Positions 23,309-32,946 of a stretch of 64,000 nt of DNA are shown here, piece by piece (position 1 is the stretch's first letter; each line of letters starts with the position of its first letter). This DNA comes from Laccaria trichodermophora. Taxonomy: Eukaryota; Basidiomycota; Agaricomycetes; Agaricales; Hydnangiaceae. The position numbers and the translations under genes were made by a program. Under the pieces are notes generated by a model. That model was not told where the DNA came from and did no database searches. It was given only the letters and a program-made list of their open reading frames with translations. The stretch spans positions 496,001-560,000 of the forward strand of contig JACTVC010000014.1 of assembly GCA_018417955.1 (NCBI GenBank). Reading direction: 5' to 3'.

Positions 23309-23747
23309 TGAATGGCAAGATGGTGGTTATGTTAAGCGCCAGAAATCAAGATATAACGGGCCCAGTGCTCAAGGCACGCGCGCCCTGTCAAAAGCCACGA
23401 TTATGACGATTCCGGTTCTGGTTCCGGCTTGAATACGGCCGCTGCACTTCATGAAGGGTAGCCTACTAGCTGGCTCCCTTTGAAATTTTGGTTTGCTTAT
23501 CGAGGGCATCCAGTACTGTGTACCCAGAGGAACTTCAGGAAGCTAAGTATGGTGTTACATCACATGATTTCGGACTCATCTCGTTCAACTCGGACCCAAG
23601 CTCGGACCTATCATTTCAAAATGTGCGGGCGCCTCGCTCTAACTTTAACCTTTACAGTCTCCTGCGGGCTTGCGCTTTGTTGCGACAAGGCTAGCTTTGC
23701 GGTCTTGCATATAAATTCAAGAATTGGGGGTTCTGTGCACGACGCCC
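23309..23747. promoter_or_regulatory. Shared intergenic region of the two GTPase genes
   Basis: The 439 bp between the two divergent GTPase start codons. A TATA-like GCATATAAATTC at 23706-23717 is about 35 bp upst of the ATG at 23748. The stretch also holds pyrimidine-rich sequence near 23400 and a CTTGCCTGCGGTC-type repeat at its right end that continues into the coding sequence. Confidence 0.45.
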
Positions 23748-25071
23748 ATGGGTTGTTGCTCCTCGCAACCTGCGGTCTTGCCTGCAGTCTTGCCTGCGGT
23801 CGAGGTCAAGAAGCGTGAAAAAGTTGACCCTCAACCGGTGAAGCTCAAGTGAGTACGTCGCATTTGATGAGACTAGAGAGCTAAATGCAATTTTTTCCCT
23901 CAGCACTGTTAACAGAGGCAAGAGATTTAGGCTCTTGATCATTGGCAAGACTGGTTCTGGCAAAACAACTATACTAAGCAAGGTATGATTCGACTTGCAC
24001 AACCGCTGTAGAGTACTTGACAAAAGTTTAGGTTTGTGGGGAGGATATGGTAAGGCAATCAAATGCTTTGTTCCATACATAAGTTCTCAACAGGTTTCTA
24101 AGGCGGATGCACCTAGTACATGTGTAAAAAAGCCATACCTCTGTCAACTTCCGCTGCTGATTGTTTTCTGTTTGATAAAACAGCGAGGCCATCACGACAT
24201 CGAGAAGGAAATAGTATTTCAAAACAACGATAAACTCATCGCCCACGACTCCGAGGGATTTGAAGCAGGCAAGGTGGAGGAAGTTGCGGTCGTTAGGAAT
24301 TTTATTGAGAAAAGAAATAAGGAGCAAGATGTGTACCAGAGGCTTCATATGGTCTGGTTCGTAAATAACCGTTATCTTTCTTTGAACAAATCACTGAGTT
24401 CATCCGTTTTTCCTTCATAGGTACTGTATAGAAATGAACTCCAGACCGATCCAACGAGCTGAGCTGGACTTTTTTTCCGTCATTTGGCAAGGTACTGAAT
24501 TTCCATCTTTTTTAACGGCTGTTCAACCCGCGCGTGCAAAGTTCCCGTTCTAGCGATCATTACAAAATTTGATACGTTCGTTCAAGATGTCTTACAACAT
24601 CTTGAAGAGGAAAATGAGGATGAAGATGAGATAGATGACGCTGAACTAGAGGAAAAGGCCAAACAGGTGGCGAAAGAGAAATTTAATAAACATTACAGAG
24701 ACCCCCTAATGGCTCTACCACATCCTCCCAAGGCGGTCTTAGCTCTTTCGGAAAGTGAGTGACACTTGGAATAATTTTTTACGGTTAGACTAAGTAACCT
24801 TCATGAAGCTCACAAATCAACACCTAACGACAGTCGTCTGACAGAGTTGATACAAGAGACGCTGCAAGCGCTCAGTGGCCCAACCGAGGAAATTAACCTT
24901 TCTATGGCAAACGAATTAACACTTCTCTTCGCGACTGCACAATTGGCGGACACACGTCCAAAGCTAGAGACTTGCATTAGGTATCTTCTCCAAGAATTAT
25001 TTTTGATTCCATCAACTGAATTCTCCGCAATTACAGGAGGGGCTTTCAAGGTAGAAAATCATAACACCTGA
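23748..25071 (+). CDS. P-loop GTPase B with N-terminal lipidation-like motif
   Basis: Eight exons (23748-23848, 23904-23982, 24032-24049, 24094-24123, 24184-24356, 24421-24491, 24542-24754, 24809-25071) join without a break to 315 residues. The protein starts MGCCSSQP, a good candidate for N-myristoylation plus palmitoylation, which would place it on a membrane. G1 is GKTGSGKTT (about residue 47), the G3-like motif is HDSEGFEAG and the G4-like motif is IITKFD. An acidic stretch (EEENEDEDEIDD) and a helical C-terminus with LFATAQL follow. Exons 3 and 4 are only 18 and 30 nt. The intron after exon 5 has a GTTCGT donor. It is a diverged paralog of the minus-strand gene at 21160-23308: same order P-loop, HDS-x-G, E-x-R, ITK/FTK-x-D. 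Molecular role unknown. Confidence 0.75.
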
Positions 25072-25101
25072 TTTGTTTCATTCACTCACATTCCTGACAA
25101 G

Positions 25102-25670
25102 ATAACTGTGATGCATGGCCCTCCTCAATTGAACGTCGGGCAATGTTGGACGTTTGGAATATCTCGTGGTTGGCCTCGGATTCGGAAGCAACAAATATCG
25201 TTAGTTCATGATGCCAATTGACTCTCCCTACACTCAAGCGGACATCATTCCAGTTCATGCTCTGTCTCTCCAAAGATATCGACAGTGGACCACGCGTCAT
25301 CGGCAACTTGGGCTCGCCATATGCCACAGAAGTCCTCACGTGGTACTCCAATAAACTGAACTCCTGCAAATGCGAGCAAATGATTGCTGGTAAGATTATA
25401 GCCCTCATGAACGTTTCACGCAGTCTAACAAGAGGAGAAGATACAGCCTTGATTATAGAACAAGTATTTCTTCTCAAAATTTCCAACGTTGAGGGCCTGA
25501 TAGAACTCGTGAAATGGTACGAACGTAGTCCACTGCCTACGTACGTCCGCACCGAGATCATGAGGGAGCATCGAAATCTTTCAAACAGCCGGTTAGTTGG
25601 AATGGGTGCCTTTCGTTTGGTCGACATTGTCCTCGGGAAACCACATGGAGTGGTTATTTCAAACTTTTAA
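25102..25670 (+). CDS. Hypothetical exons downstream of GTPase B
   Basis: Two plus-strand segments join across a short putative intron (about 25200-25238, GTTAGT to TCAAG). The first reads around CDAWPSSIERRAMLDVW, the second around KDIDSGPRVIGNLGSPYATE and ends LGKPHGVVISNF with TAA at 25668. Composition is protein-like and evenly mixed. I recognise no domain. It may be the C-terminal part of the GTPase B gene, but the reading frames across 25060-25102 do not join cleanly, or it may be a separate small gene whose start is unclear. The copia element lies 48 bp beyond the stop. Confidence 0.35.
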
Positions 25671-25712
25671 CGTATCATCCACCTTCTTACGGTCGAGAGG
25701 AGGCTGAGGACA

Positions 25713-25717
25713 GTTTA
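25713..25717. repeat. Target-site duplication, left (GTTTA)
   Basis: GTTTA precedes the 5' LTR and is repeated at 30770-30774 directly after the 3' LTR, as expected for 5-bp LTR-retrotransposon integration. Confidence 0.9.
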
Positions 25718-26016
25718 TGTTGAGGATTAGAACCCTACGCACGTACTCTCTTTATTACTATTTACTAACACCTTCATTTACTTCCGTACTTACTATTTTC
25801 TCGCTCCTTTCCGTTCCTTGCACCTCAGTCGTTTACTCCTACGTGTAACCGCCTGAGGTGTGTATTTCTTTACTCATATATCTTCCGATACATTACTTAC
25901 TTATCTCTACCTTAGCTATCGCTTACCATCTTATCTTAACAGGTAGAGATTGACTATATAGTCGTTTACTCCTACGTGTAACTGCCTGAGCTATCGCTTA
26001 CCATCTTATCTTAACA
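25718..26016 (+). repeat. 5' LTR
   Basis: 299 bp, TG...CA. It contains an internal duplication: GCTATCGCTTACCATCTTAT followed by CTTAACAG occurs at 25916-25943 and again at 25990-26017, and AGTCGTTTACTCCTACGTGT with the following GCCTGAG also occurs twice. It differs from the 3' LTR only near 25819 (CCTTGCACC against CCTCGCACC). Confidence 0.95.
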
Positions 26017-26038
26017 GGTTATGGGCCCCGCTCGCTCC
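26017..26038 (+). other. Primer-binding site (half initiator-tRNA type)
   Basis: GGTTATGGGCCCCGCTCGCT starts at the first base after the LTR. Its complement reads GGGCCCATAACC with the Met anticodon CAT inside, i.e. the anticodon stem-loop of initiator tRNA-Met rather than a tRNA 3' end. Copia-type elements of insects and some fungi prime from such a tRNA half molecule. Confidence 0.7.
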
Positions 26039-26105
26039 TAAATTATAAGAAGATTATCGATTACACACATATCCCCTATCGACTCAATACAAGAAACTTT
26101 CTACA

Positions 26106-29100
26106 ATGTCTGGAAGTCACAATATCTCAATCCCTTTCTCCTTGCCCGAGGATCAGCGCTGCCGCGGTTATGAAAACTTCGCGAGCTGGAAAACGCTAAT
26201 GATCGCTCATGGGAAACCACGAGGATACCTAAAATATTGGGAGAACAAAATCGTTGTCCCCCAGGAGATACTGGACGCAGAGAATCCGTCTACTGATCCG
26301 AAAAATTCCCCCCCCGACTCTACGACCGAAAAACCACCAGGTCCTACTCCAGCCCACTCCATAACTCCGTCAGAACTCGAATATGAACTCCGCGAGAGTG
26401 CCTCAATGTCGTCGATCTTGATCAATCTGGTAGATATTGCTGGATCCGGCGTTAACTCAAATGGGAAGTCGCATGAGGCCTGGACCCTGCTAGCCAAGCA
26501 GTATGGTGGTGCAAGCGATAGGGCTAGAAATATGCGGGAGAGAGCATTAGCAAACTGCAAGTTTGAAGAGGGAATGAAGGTTGCAGGGGAGAATGGCCAT
26601 ATCGAGAAAATGCGTGCACTACGCAAGGCCGCTAACGACGCCGGTGCTGAAATCACCGATATACGCTTCATCACTAAACTCCTCGACTCCTTCCCCGAGT
26701 CTTGGGACCCCATCATATCGAATCTTTACGATAAAGAGGATTTAAGCGAAGTAATCATGAAACTCACCTCACACGGGGAACGTCTCGCCAATCGCGCATC
26801 CGAAACCACTAAAACAACTAATCATGCGTTTGATTCCATCAAAGCTCTGGAAGCAACGGTCCACGCACTGCAGGCTGAAGTGAAAACCCTACGAACGAGG
26901 CCTGGAGGATCATCTAACCCAAATAAGTCTCACCTTGTATGCTCCAACCCTTCATGCGGAAAGACTGGACACTTGATCCCCGATTGTTTCCAAATGGGAG
27001 GTGGGAAGCAGGGACAATACCCCCCATGGTGGAAGGGGAAGCGGACCATTTCGCCTATCGCAAATTTGGCATCCTCGTCCTCGACAATAGATGGTACAAT
27101 AAACACTGGTGGACACTTTGCCTTATCGGCAACGTTTGACGACGATGTCACGAAACTTCTGGAGGAGAATAAATCAGTCCTTCGGAAGGTCGCTCTAGCT
27201 GCTAGTCAAGTCTCACCTTCCATCTCCTCGTGTTCATTTGCGGACTCAGGTTGTACCACTCACTTCTTCAAAAGTCGTGATGTATTTTCAACATATAAGC
27301 CTTTGGAACGGATGGCTGGACAGTCTTCTAAGGAGGGTGCGAGTTTCTCGATATTGGGGGGAGGTGACGTCGAGATCAAGGTGGTATTCAATAACGTGGA
27401 ACACACCTTAACCTTTCGCGACGCTCTTCATGCACCCGACATCACCGCCAACCTCTTGTCAATCAGCAAGATGGATGTAGCCGGGTGGCATGCAGTCTTT
27501 GGGGACCAGAGAGTTCGTTTCTATAAAGGAAAATCAGAGATCTTCGGTGGAACCCTGAAGAATGGACTATACCTTGTCAACGGATCCTTCTCACTGGCTA
27601 TACCAACCGCTCTCACTGCCCAGTCCCTTCGAAGCCCTACCGACCTCGCTACTTGGCACCGCCGATTTGCTCATTTTGGAGTCACTCGAGTAAAACAAGC
27701 CTTAAAACTTGTTGACGGCCTTGAAATTACTTCCGAGGACGCTATTGGACAATGCGAAGATTGTATCTTGGGGAACCAGAAACGTCGACCATATGACGAC
27801 AATGTCCAAATCGAAAATAGGATATTACGACTCACCAACGTTGATATCTGGGGGCCATCTCGCGTCAAATCCCATGGTGGATCGTTATATGGAATGAAAT
27901 TCCACGACAGTGGATCTGCTCACCGGAAAACTTTCTTCCTCGCAAACCGCCAAGATGAAACAACGTTAACCGCTTTGAAAACCTACCGAAGTGAAAGCGA
28001 AAAGGTCACTGAAAAGCTTATGGTTTTTGTCAGAGTCGATAACGCACCGGAATTCAAAGGCAAATTATGGGCCGACTATTTTCGTGAAACAGGACTCATC
28101 ATGCTACCAACGGCCCCCTATTCCTCCTCCTCGAATGGTACTGCAGAGCGCTCTATCGGTGTTACAACTGGTGCCGTCCGAATCATGCTTTTGGACGCTG
28201 GAATGTCGGCAAAATGGTGGGCTGAGGCTTGGGCCTTCGCGGATTATGCGGAGAATAGGTTGCCATCCAGTCGACACCCAGGTGCGATCCCTGAAGAGAA
28301 GTGGACAGGAAAGAAACAGGATGTGGGACATATAAGGGTCTGGGGTTGCATCGCATATGTGCACATCCCCTTTGAGAAGGGCGGAAGCAAATTAGCCGCA
28401 CGGGGGCAAAAAGGCAGATTGATCGGAATTGAGGGCCGAGGCGTTTACAGGATCTTGATCCCTGAGACTGGCCAAATCATCCGTTCCCGGAACGTCAAAT
28501 TTGAGGAAGGCCTTGGACACCGTACCCTCACAACTGAGGGGGAGTACTTCCATCAGGACAACGGCGATACTGACTACGACTTTCTTGTAGAACCAATAGT
28601 CATCGAAAACCCTATTGCTGCCCCTGTCGTTCCTGCTGTTCCTGATAAACCAGTTATTCCGGATACTATCAACCAACCGCAAACACGTCCCAGAATCGTA
28701 TATCCCCCAGCTTCACGTCAATCAGCAAGAATTGCTGCAAAAAATAACCCCCCACCAATTGAAAATGACGATGACGCTTCAATTCCTATTTTGGAAGACC
28801 CTGATGAAGATGACGACTCCACACACACCGCGCTGAATGCTGAATTCCCTCCGGAACCACAAAACCGATTCGTCCCAGTGACATTCGAAGATGCTTTCAA
28901 TCTGTCCCGACGTCATCTATGGTTCCCAGCAATGGAGAGAGAGATTGCCCGATGGGATGAGCGCGGCGTCGTAACAGCTGTTCCTCGTCCCTCTGGTGTA
29001 AAAACCATCAAAGGGAAGTGGGTTTATGACCTGAAAGTTGACGGAGAAGGGAGCCTCATTAGACGTCGCGCCCGTGGGGTAGTTAAAGGTTTTTCTCAAA

Positions 29101-30449
29101 GGCTTGGGGAGAATTACTACGAGTCCTTTGCCGCGGTGGCCAGGTACGAATCTGTCAGAATGTTGTTTGTGCTCATTGCGAGTTTAAAGCTTTATTTCTG
29201 GCTGATCGACTTCGTTGGAGCGTACCTTAACTCCAAACCCCAGGGAATCAATTACCTCGAAATTCCCCAGGGCTTCGAAAACCACTATAAAATCCCCAAT
29301 GTCGACACAGTTCTCATCATGAACTTCACCATTTACGGTACCATGGACGGCGCCAACAACTGGTTCCGTCTACTCAACAAAACATTTACCGAACTCGGCC
29401 ATCGCCAGTCTCGAGCAGACCCATGCGTACGCATTCAATATACTCCTGAAGGGTATACTATCTCGTCGACTTATACCGATGATGTATCGTCGGGATCTTC
29501 TTCAATTGCCGCAATGGATCGAGCGAAACGAGAACTCGCAGCAAAATTCGAAATCACTGATTTAGGCACGCCTAACAAAGTACTTGGCATGTCAATCGTG
29601 AATCACAACTCCGGCGACATATCTATCCATCAAAAACCGCTTATAACGAAGGCCTTGGTTACATTCGGAATGGAGAACGCTAATCCAAAGTATACCCCTC
29701 TCCCTCCAGGCGTAACCCTCATGGAATCACAACCTATGCCCATCCCTCTTCATGACTCCGAATTCATGCGTGATAAGGATTATAGGAGCGCGTTGGGAAT
29801 GCTTAACCACATTGCGAATGGTACCCGGCCTGACATCGCTTTCTCGGTCATGGCACTGATGCGCTATGCATCCGATCCTCGCCCCATACACTGGAAGCTC
29901 GTCCAACACCTCCTTGCATACTTGAAAACAACCAGCAACCTCGTTATCACATATAGAAAGGACGGGGTCGTCAAACCTTTCGGATATTCCGACTCTTCCT
30001 ATGCTGATGAATCCGACAGCCGTAAATCGTCCGCTGGCTTCGTTTTTATATCCTCTGGAGGACCAGTCAGCTGGAAAGCAAAGACTCAAAGGCGAGTCAG
30101 CACTTCGACTGGAGAGGCTGAATATGTGGGCGTTTTTGAGGCTGGGAAACAGGCAAAATGGGTATGTTCTTGGTTCTTTGAAGTTGACCAACGCTTCGAC
30201 CTCCCCATTACCATCTACTGCGATAACGACGCCGCCGTCGCTCTCACCAAGAACTTTGGAGGTCACACCAAAATCAAACACGTCGATGTCAAGACCCACT
30301 GGATCCGTGAAGCCGTCAACCTCGAAGACATCACCGTCGTTCCTATCGATACAACTGAAAACGTCGCCGATATATTTACAAAATCACTTTCTCGACCAAC
30401 ACTCGAGCGCCTTATCAAAATCATGGGAATGGAATACATCGATATTTAG
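26106..30449 (+). CDS. Copia-type Gag-Pol polyprotein
   Basis: 1447 residues in one frame, ATG 88 bp after the LTR. Gag is about residues 1-330 with one zinc knuckle near residue 279; its first spacing is CX4C instead of the usual CX2C. The protease has ADSG near 380. Integrase: the HHCC zinc domain with WHRRFAH (about 516) and CEDC (about 549); catalytic acids in VDIWGP (580), VDNAPEF (645) and NGTAERS (680). Reverse transcriptase begins near 969 (KGKWVYDLK); its active site is YTDDV near 1123, where most copia elements have YVDD. RNase H has SDSSYADE (about 1295), STGEAEY (1335) and CDNDAAV (1372). No frameshift or stop, so Gag and Pol would be made as one polyprotein and cut by the protease. 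Confidence 0.96.
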   Translation: MSGSHNISIPFSLPEDQRCRGYENFASWKTLMIAHGKPRGYLKYWENKIVVPQEILDAENPSTDPKNSPPDSTTEKPPGPTPAHSITPSELEYELRESASMSSILINLVDIAGSGVNSNGKSHEAWTLLAKQYGGASDRARNMRERALANCKFEEGMKVAGENGHIEKMRALRKAANDAGAEITDIRFITKLLDSFPESWDPIISNLYDKEDLSEVIMKLTSHGERLANRASETTKTTNHAFDSIKALEATVHALQAEVKTLRTRPGGSSNPNKSHLVCSNPSCGKTGHLIPDCFQMGGGKQGQYPPWWKGKRTISPIANLASSSSTIDGTINTGGHFALSATFDDDVTKLLEENKSVLRKVALAASQVSPSISSCSFADSGCTTHFFKSRDVFSTYKPLERMAGQSSKEGASFSILGGGDVEIKVVFNNVEHTLTFRDALHAPDITANLLSISKMDVAGWHAVFGDQRVRFYKGKSEIFGGTLKNGLYLVNGSFSLAIPTALTAQSLRSPTDLATWHRRFAHFGVTRVKQALKLVDGLEITSEDAIGQCEDCILGNQKRRPYDDNVQIENRILRLTNVDIWGPSRVKSHGGSLYGMKFHDSGSAHRKTFFLANRQDETTLTALKTYRSESEKVTEKLMVFVRVDNAPEFKGKLWADYFRETGLIMLPTAPYSSSSNGTAERSIGVTTGAVRIMLLDAGMSAKWWAEAWAFADYAENRLPSSRHPGAIPEEKWTGKKQDVGHIRVWGCIAYVHIPFEKGGSKLAARGQKGRLIGIEGRGVYRILIPETGQIIRSRNVKFEEGLGHRTLTTEGEYFHQDNGDTDYDFLVEPIVIENPIAAPVVPAVPDKPVIPDTINQPQTRPRIVYPPASRQSARIAAKNNPPPIENDDDASIPILEDPDEDDDSTHTALNAEFPPEPQNRFVPVTFEDAFNLSRRHLWFPAMEREIARWDERGVVTAVPRPSGVKTIKGKWVYDLKVDGEGSLIRRRARGVVKGFSQRLGENYYESFAAVARYESVRMLFVLIASLKLYFWLIDFVGAYLNSKPQGINYLEIPQGFENHYKIPNVDTVLIMNFTIYGTMDGANNWFRLLNKTFTELGHRQSRADPCVRIQYTPEGYTISSTYTDDVSSGSSSIAAMDRAKRELAAKFEITDLGTPNKVLGMSIVNHNSGDISIHQKPLITKALVTFGMENANPKYTPLPPGVTLMESQPMPIPLHDSEFMRDKDYRSALGMLNHIANGTRPDIAFSVMALMRYASDPRPIHWKLVQHLLAYLKTTSNLVITYRKDGVVKPFGYSDSSYADESDSRKSSAGFVFISSGGPVSWKAKTQRRVSTSTGEAEYVGVFEAGKQAKWVCSWFFEVDQRFDLPITIYCDNDAAVALTKNFGGHTKIKHVDVKTHWIREAVNLEDITVVPIDTTENVADIFTKSLSRPTLERLIKIMGMEYIDI

Positions 30450-30459
30450 GAGCTACGGT

Positions 30460-30470
30460 TTCAGGGGGAG
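30460..30470 (+). other. Polypurine tract
   Basis: TTCAGGGGGAG stands immediately before the 3' LTR, where plus-strand DNA synthesis would start. Confidence 0.65.
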
Positions 30471-30769
30471 TGTTGAGGATTAGAACCCTACGCACGTACT
30501 CTCTTTATTACTATTTACTAACACCTTCATTTACTTCCGTACTTACTATTTTCTCGCTCCTTTCCGTTCCTCGCACCTCAGTCGTTTACTCCTACGTGTA
30601 ACCGCCTGAGGTGTGTATTTCTTTACTCATATATCTTCCGATACATTACTTACTTATCTCTACCTTAGCTATCGCTTACCATCTTATCTTAACAGGTAGA
30701 GATTGACTATATAGTCGTTTACTCCTACGTGTAACTGCCTGAGCTATCGCTTACCATCTTATCTTAACA
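30471..30769 (+). repeat. 3' LTR
   Basis: 299 bp, identical to the 5' LTR except for one transition, including the same internal duplications. Confidence 0.95.
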
Positions 30770-30774
30770 GTTTA
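30770..30774. repeat. Target-site duplication, right (GTTTA)
   Basis: Matches 25713-25717. Confidence 0.9.
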
Positions 30775-30864
30775 GAGAGAGTTAGGCGTTATACCCAGGA
30801 TATATCATAGACCAACGTTACGCTCTGGTAACCCACTGGTAACGTTGTCGGTCAAATAACATCC

Positions 30865-32281
30865 ATGAGAGGTTTGGCCTTCAAAAACTGGAGTCCACAA
30901 CAGCGTTATCTGACAATTGGAGTGGACATGAGGCAAGTGCTATTTCAGCCTAGTTTGTTCCTCCACACAGGTCATATGTTTTAGCATCTGGATTGATAGT
31001 TGTGCAGCAACTCATATGAAACACGGCAATATTCACTCCTCAACAACAGAGCACATCCTTTGCACCATATTTTACAAATTCTGCCAGTTTCTTGCCCTTC
31101 CCATTCTGCTTGTGTGTGTATACGATGGAGCTGATCGTCCAGTAATCAAGCGTGGGCGGAAAGTCGATCCCCGTCAACTTGAATCCATCCCCGCCATAAA
31201 ACTCCTTGCTGAAGGATTTGGGTATAAAAATCATGATGTGTGTATGGGTTTCAAATTCTCCAAGTGATAAGACAAGCTCATATAATATTTCAACCTTTAG
31301 GCTCCAGCTGAGGCTGAGGCCGAACTTGCGAAACTGAATGCTCTTGGATTTATTGATGCGATTATATCTACAGATAGTGACTGTTTCGCATTTGGAGCTC
31401 TTTCCCTGCTTATCTGGTAAGAAGGAACCTATAACAGAAAACATCTACTGGTTTTTCTAAGTTTTATGCAGGCCAGACAAGCGAGATCTTGACAAAATCG
31501 AACTTTACACAGCAGATGCCGCAGAAAACTCTGACAATGTCAAACTCAAGACAGGGGGGTTCATTCTCATTGGGCTTCTGTCTGGTGGGGATTACGGACC
31601 TGGTATTTCCGGATGTGGTGCAAAAACTGCGCATGGTCTCGCACAGGTGGGGTTTGGGGATGAATTAATTGAGGGCGCGACAAGTCTTTCTGATGCCGAT
31701 TTTCATACATTCCTCGACAGCTGGCGTTACAGGCTTCGGGAGGAACTATGTGAGAATACCCATGGCTGCCTTGCCCACCGCCAAGCAAACCTAGCAACAA
31801 AAATATCTTCCTCATTCCCTGACCTCGACATCTTGAAAAAGTACACCCATCCAGTGACATCATGGTCGCATGGAAATCTCCCTGACACAAGTTCTTGGAA
31901 GATCCGCGAGCCTGTCATCTACAAACTTGCAGAATTTTGCACAACAAGGCTTTGGTGGGTGCAGCCAGGGATTGACATCAGAAGGAGATTTGAATCAAAG
32001 CTTTGGGAGGGTGTTTTCGCCCATATGCTGTTCTCTGTGAGTTTAACTTTCACTTGCATGCAAGTTTCTTGATCAAATTTAAAACTATCTAGGCACAGCT
32101 AATGTACGACAGCTCACGTAAATTGTTTCTGACACCATTCACGCAAGCACGTGTAATCGAGGTAGTGGGCAAACCGAAACAGAAGTTTGGACTGACATGT
32201 CTTCGAGTCAAGATCTCCACCGAAAACTTTGTTCGGTTGATGGGGACAAGCACCTCCTGCAAGGGGGGAGCACAATTTTAA
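30865..32281 (+). CDS. GEN1/YEN1-like XPG-family nuclease, N-terminally short
   Basis: Five exons (30865-30932, 30985-31237, 31301-31416, 31472-32036, 32093-32281) give 396 codons without a break. XPG/FEN nucleases cut branched DNA; this subgroup resembles the GEN1-like proteins that are multicopy in mushrooms. Acidic active-site positions are present: IGVDMSIWI, VYDGADRP, PAEAEAEL, STDSDCFAFGA and SGGDYGPGISGCGAKTA (helix-two-turn-helix, DNA binding). The usual N-terminal MGxxGLW segment is missing, the first in-frame ATG being only some 20 residues before the first catalytic Asp. Intron 1 (30933-30984) has a GC donor (AG/GCAAGT). The frame ends abruptly at 32281, while a typical C-terminal segment appears 660 bp further on (32947-33321), so the gene may be split by an insertion. 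Confidence 0.7.
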
Positions 32282-32320
32282 TTTAATATATCATGTTGAT
32301 TTTTTTTGTAAGGCCAGTAT

Positions 32321-32939
32321 GGCTGGACTAACTAACCAGGCGTGTGAACAACCTTCCATATATAGGTAAAATCTATAAATAGGTAACATGTTTTGGGCGT
32401 CATTTGGGCATGTCAGCCTTGTCAGCCGCCATCTTATCCTTCGTTTGCTGCCCCTTCCTCTGCTTTTCTCCATGCCCTTATTACATGGGTCACAAACCTA
32501 CCCATTGATACCACAATCCAGTCCAATGCACAAAAGGTACTGCATGCCCATGATGTCTCACAGCTTTTTCGCCCACAGGTAATTACTGAGTACTCTGCTT
32601 TTGTCCTCCACCTCAACTGCATCTATACTCTTACCACAATCACAATGCAGATGTTTGAATATTGTCTGCAATCCTTATCATATACTAGGTTTTTTGAAAG
32701 GGATTATCATCCTAAGTGTAAATGGCACATACTTACTGATTCTGGCAGGGTCATTCTGAGAAATATCCCACTTGTAAGTGAGGACAGCTTGCGACCCTGG
32801 GAAATATTCCCCTTGTAAGTGAGGACAGCTTGCAAAACACCTCAGAGATGCACCAGAGCTCATCTGGCCCATGAATTACCTGAAATTGGTACTTCAAATA
32901 AAAAAAATTTAACGGCCAGCCGGCTGGACTAACTAACCA
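32321..32939. repeat. Region bounded by an 18-bp direct repeat
   Basis: GGCTGGACTAACTAACCA occurs at 32321-32338 and 32922-32939, each preceded by GGCCAG and some bases. The 600 bp between have no convincing gene. It lies exactly between the nuclease gene's stop and its presumed C-terminal exon, so it may be an inserted non-autonomous element or a large repeat-bearing intron. Confidence 0.5.
32761..32842. repeat. Two-copy 41-bp tandem repeat
   Basis: AAATATYCCMCTTGTAAGTG plus AGGACAGCTTGC occurs at 32761 and 32802. Each copy carries a good splice-donor look-alike (TTGTAAGTGA). Confidence 0.6.
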
Positions 32940-32946
32940 ACCCCAT

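Larger units (their letters stand above)
25718..30769 (+). mobile_element. Ty1/copia LTR retrotransposon, structurally intact
   Basis: 5052 bp: 299-bp LTRs (TGTTGA to TTAACA) differing at one base, a primer-binding site touching the 5' LTR, one uninterrupted Gag-Pol frame, a short purine tract and a 5-bp GTTTA target duplication. Order of domains is Gag, protease, integrase, reverse transcriptase, RNase H, i.e. copia order. The near-identical LTRs and open frame indicate a recent insertion. It lies between the GTPase B region and a GEN1-like gene and interrupts neither visible coding sequence, though the first codons of the GEN1-like gene may once have extended to its left. Confidence 0.97.
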
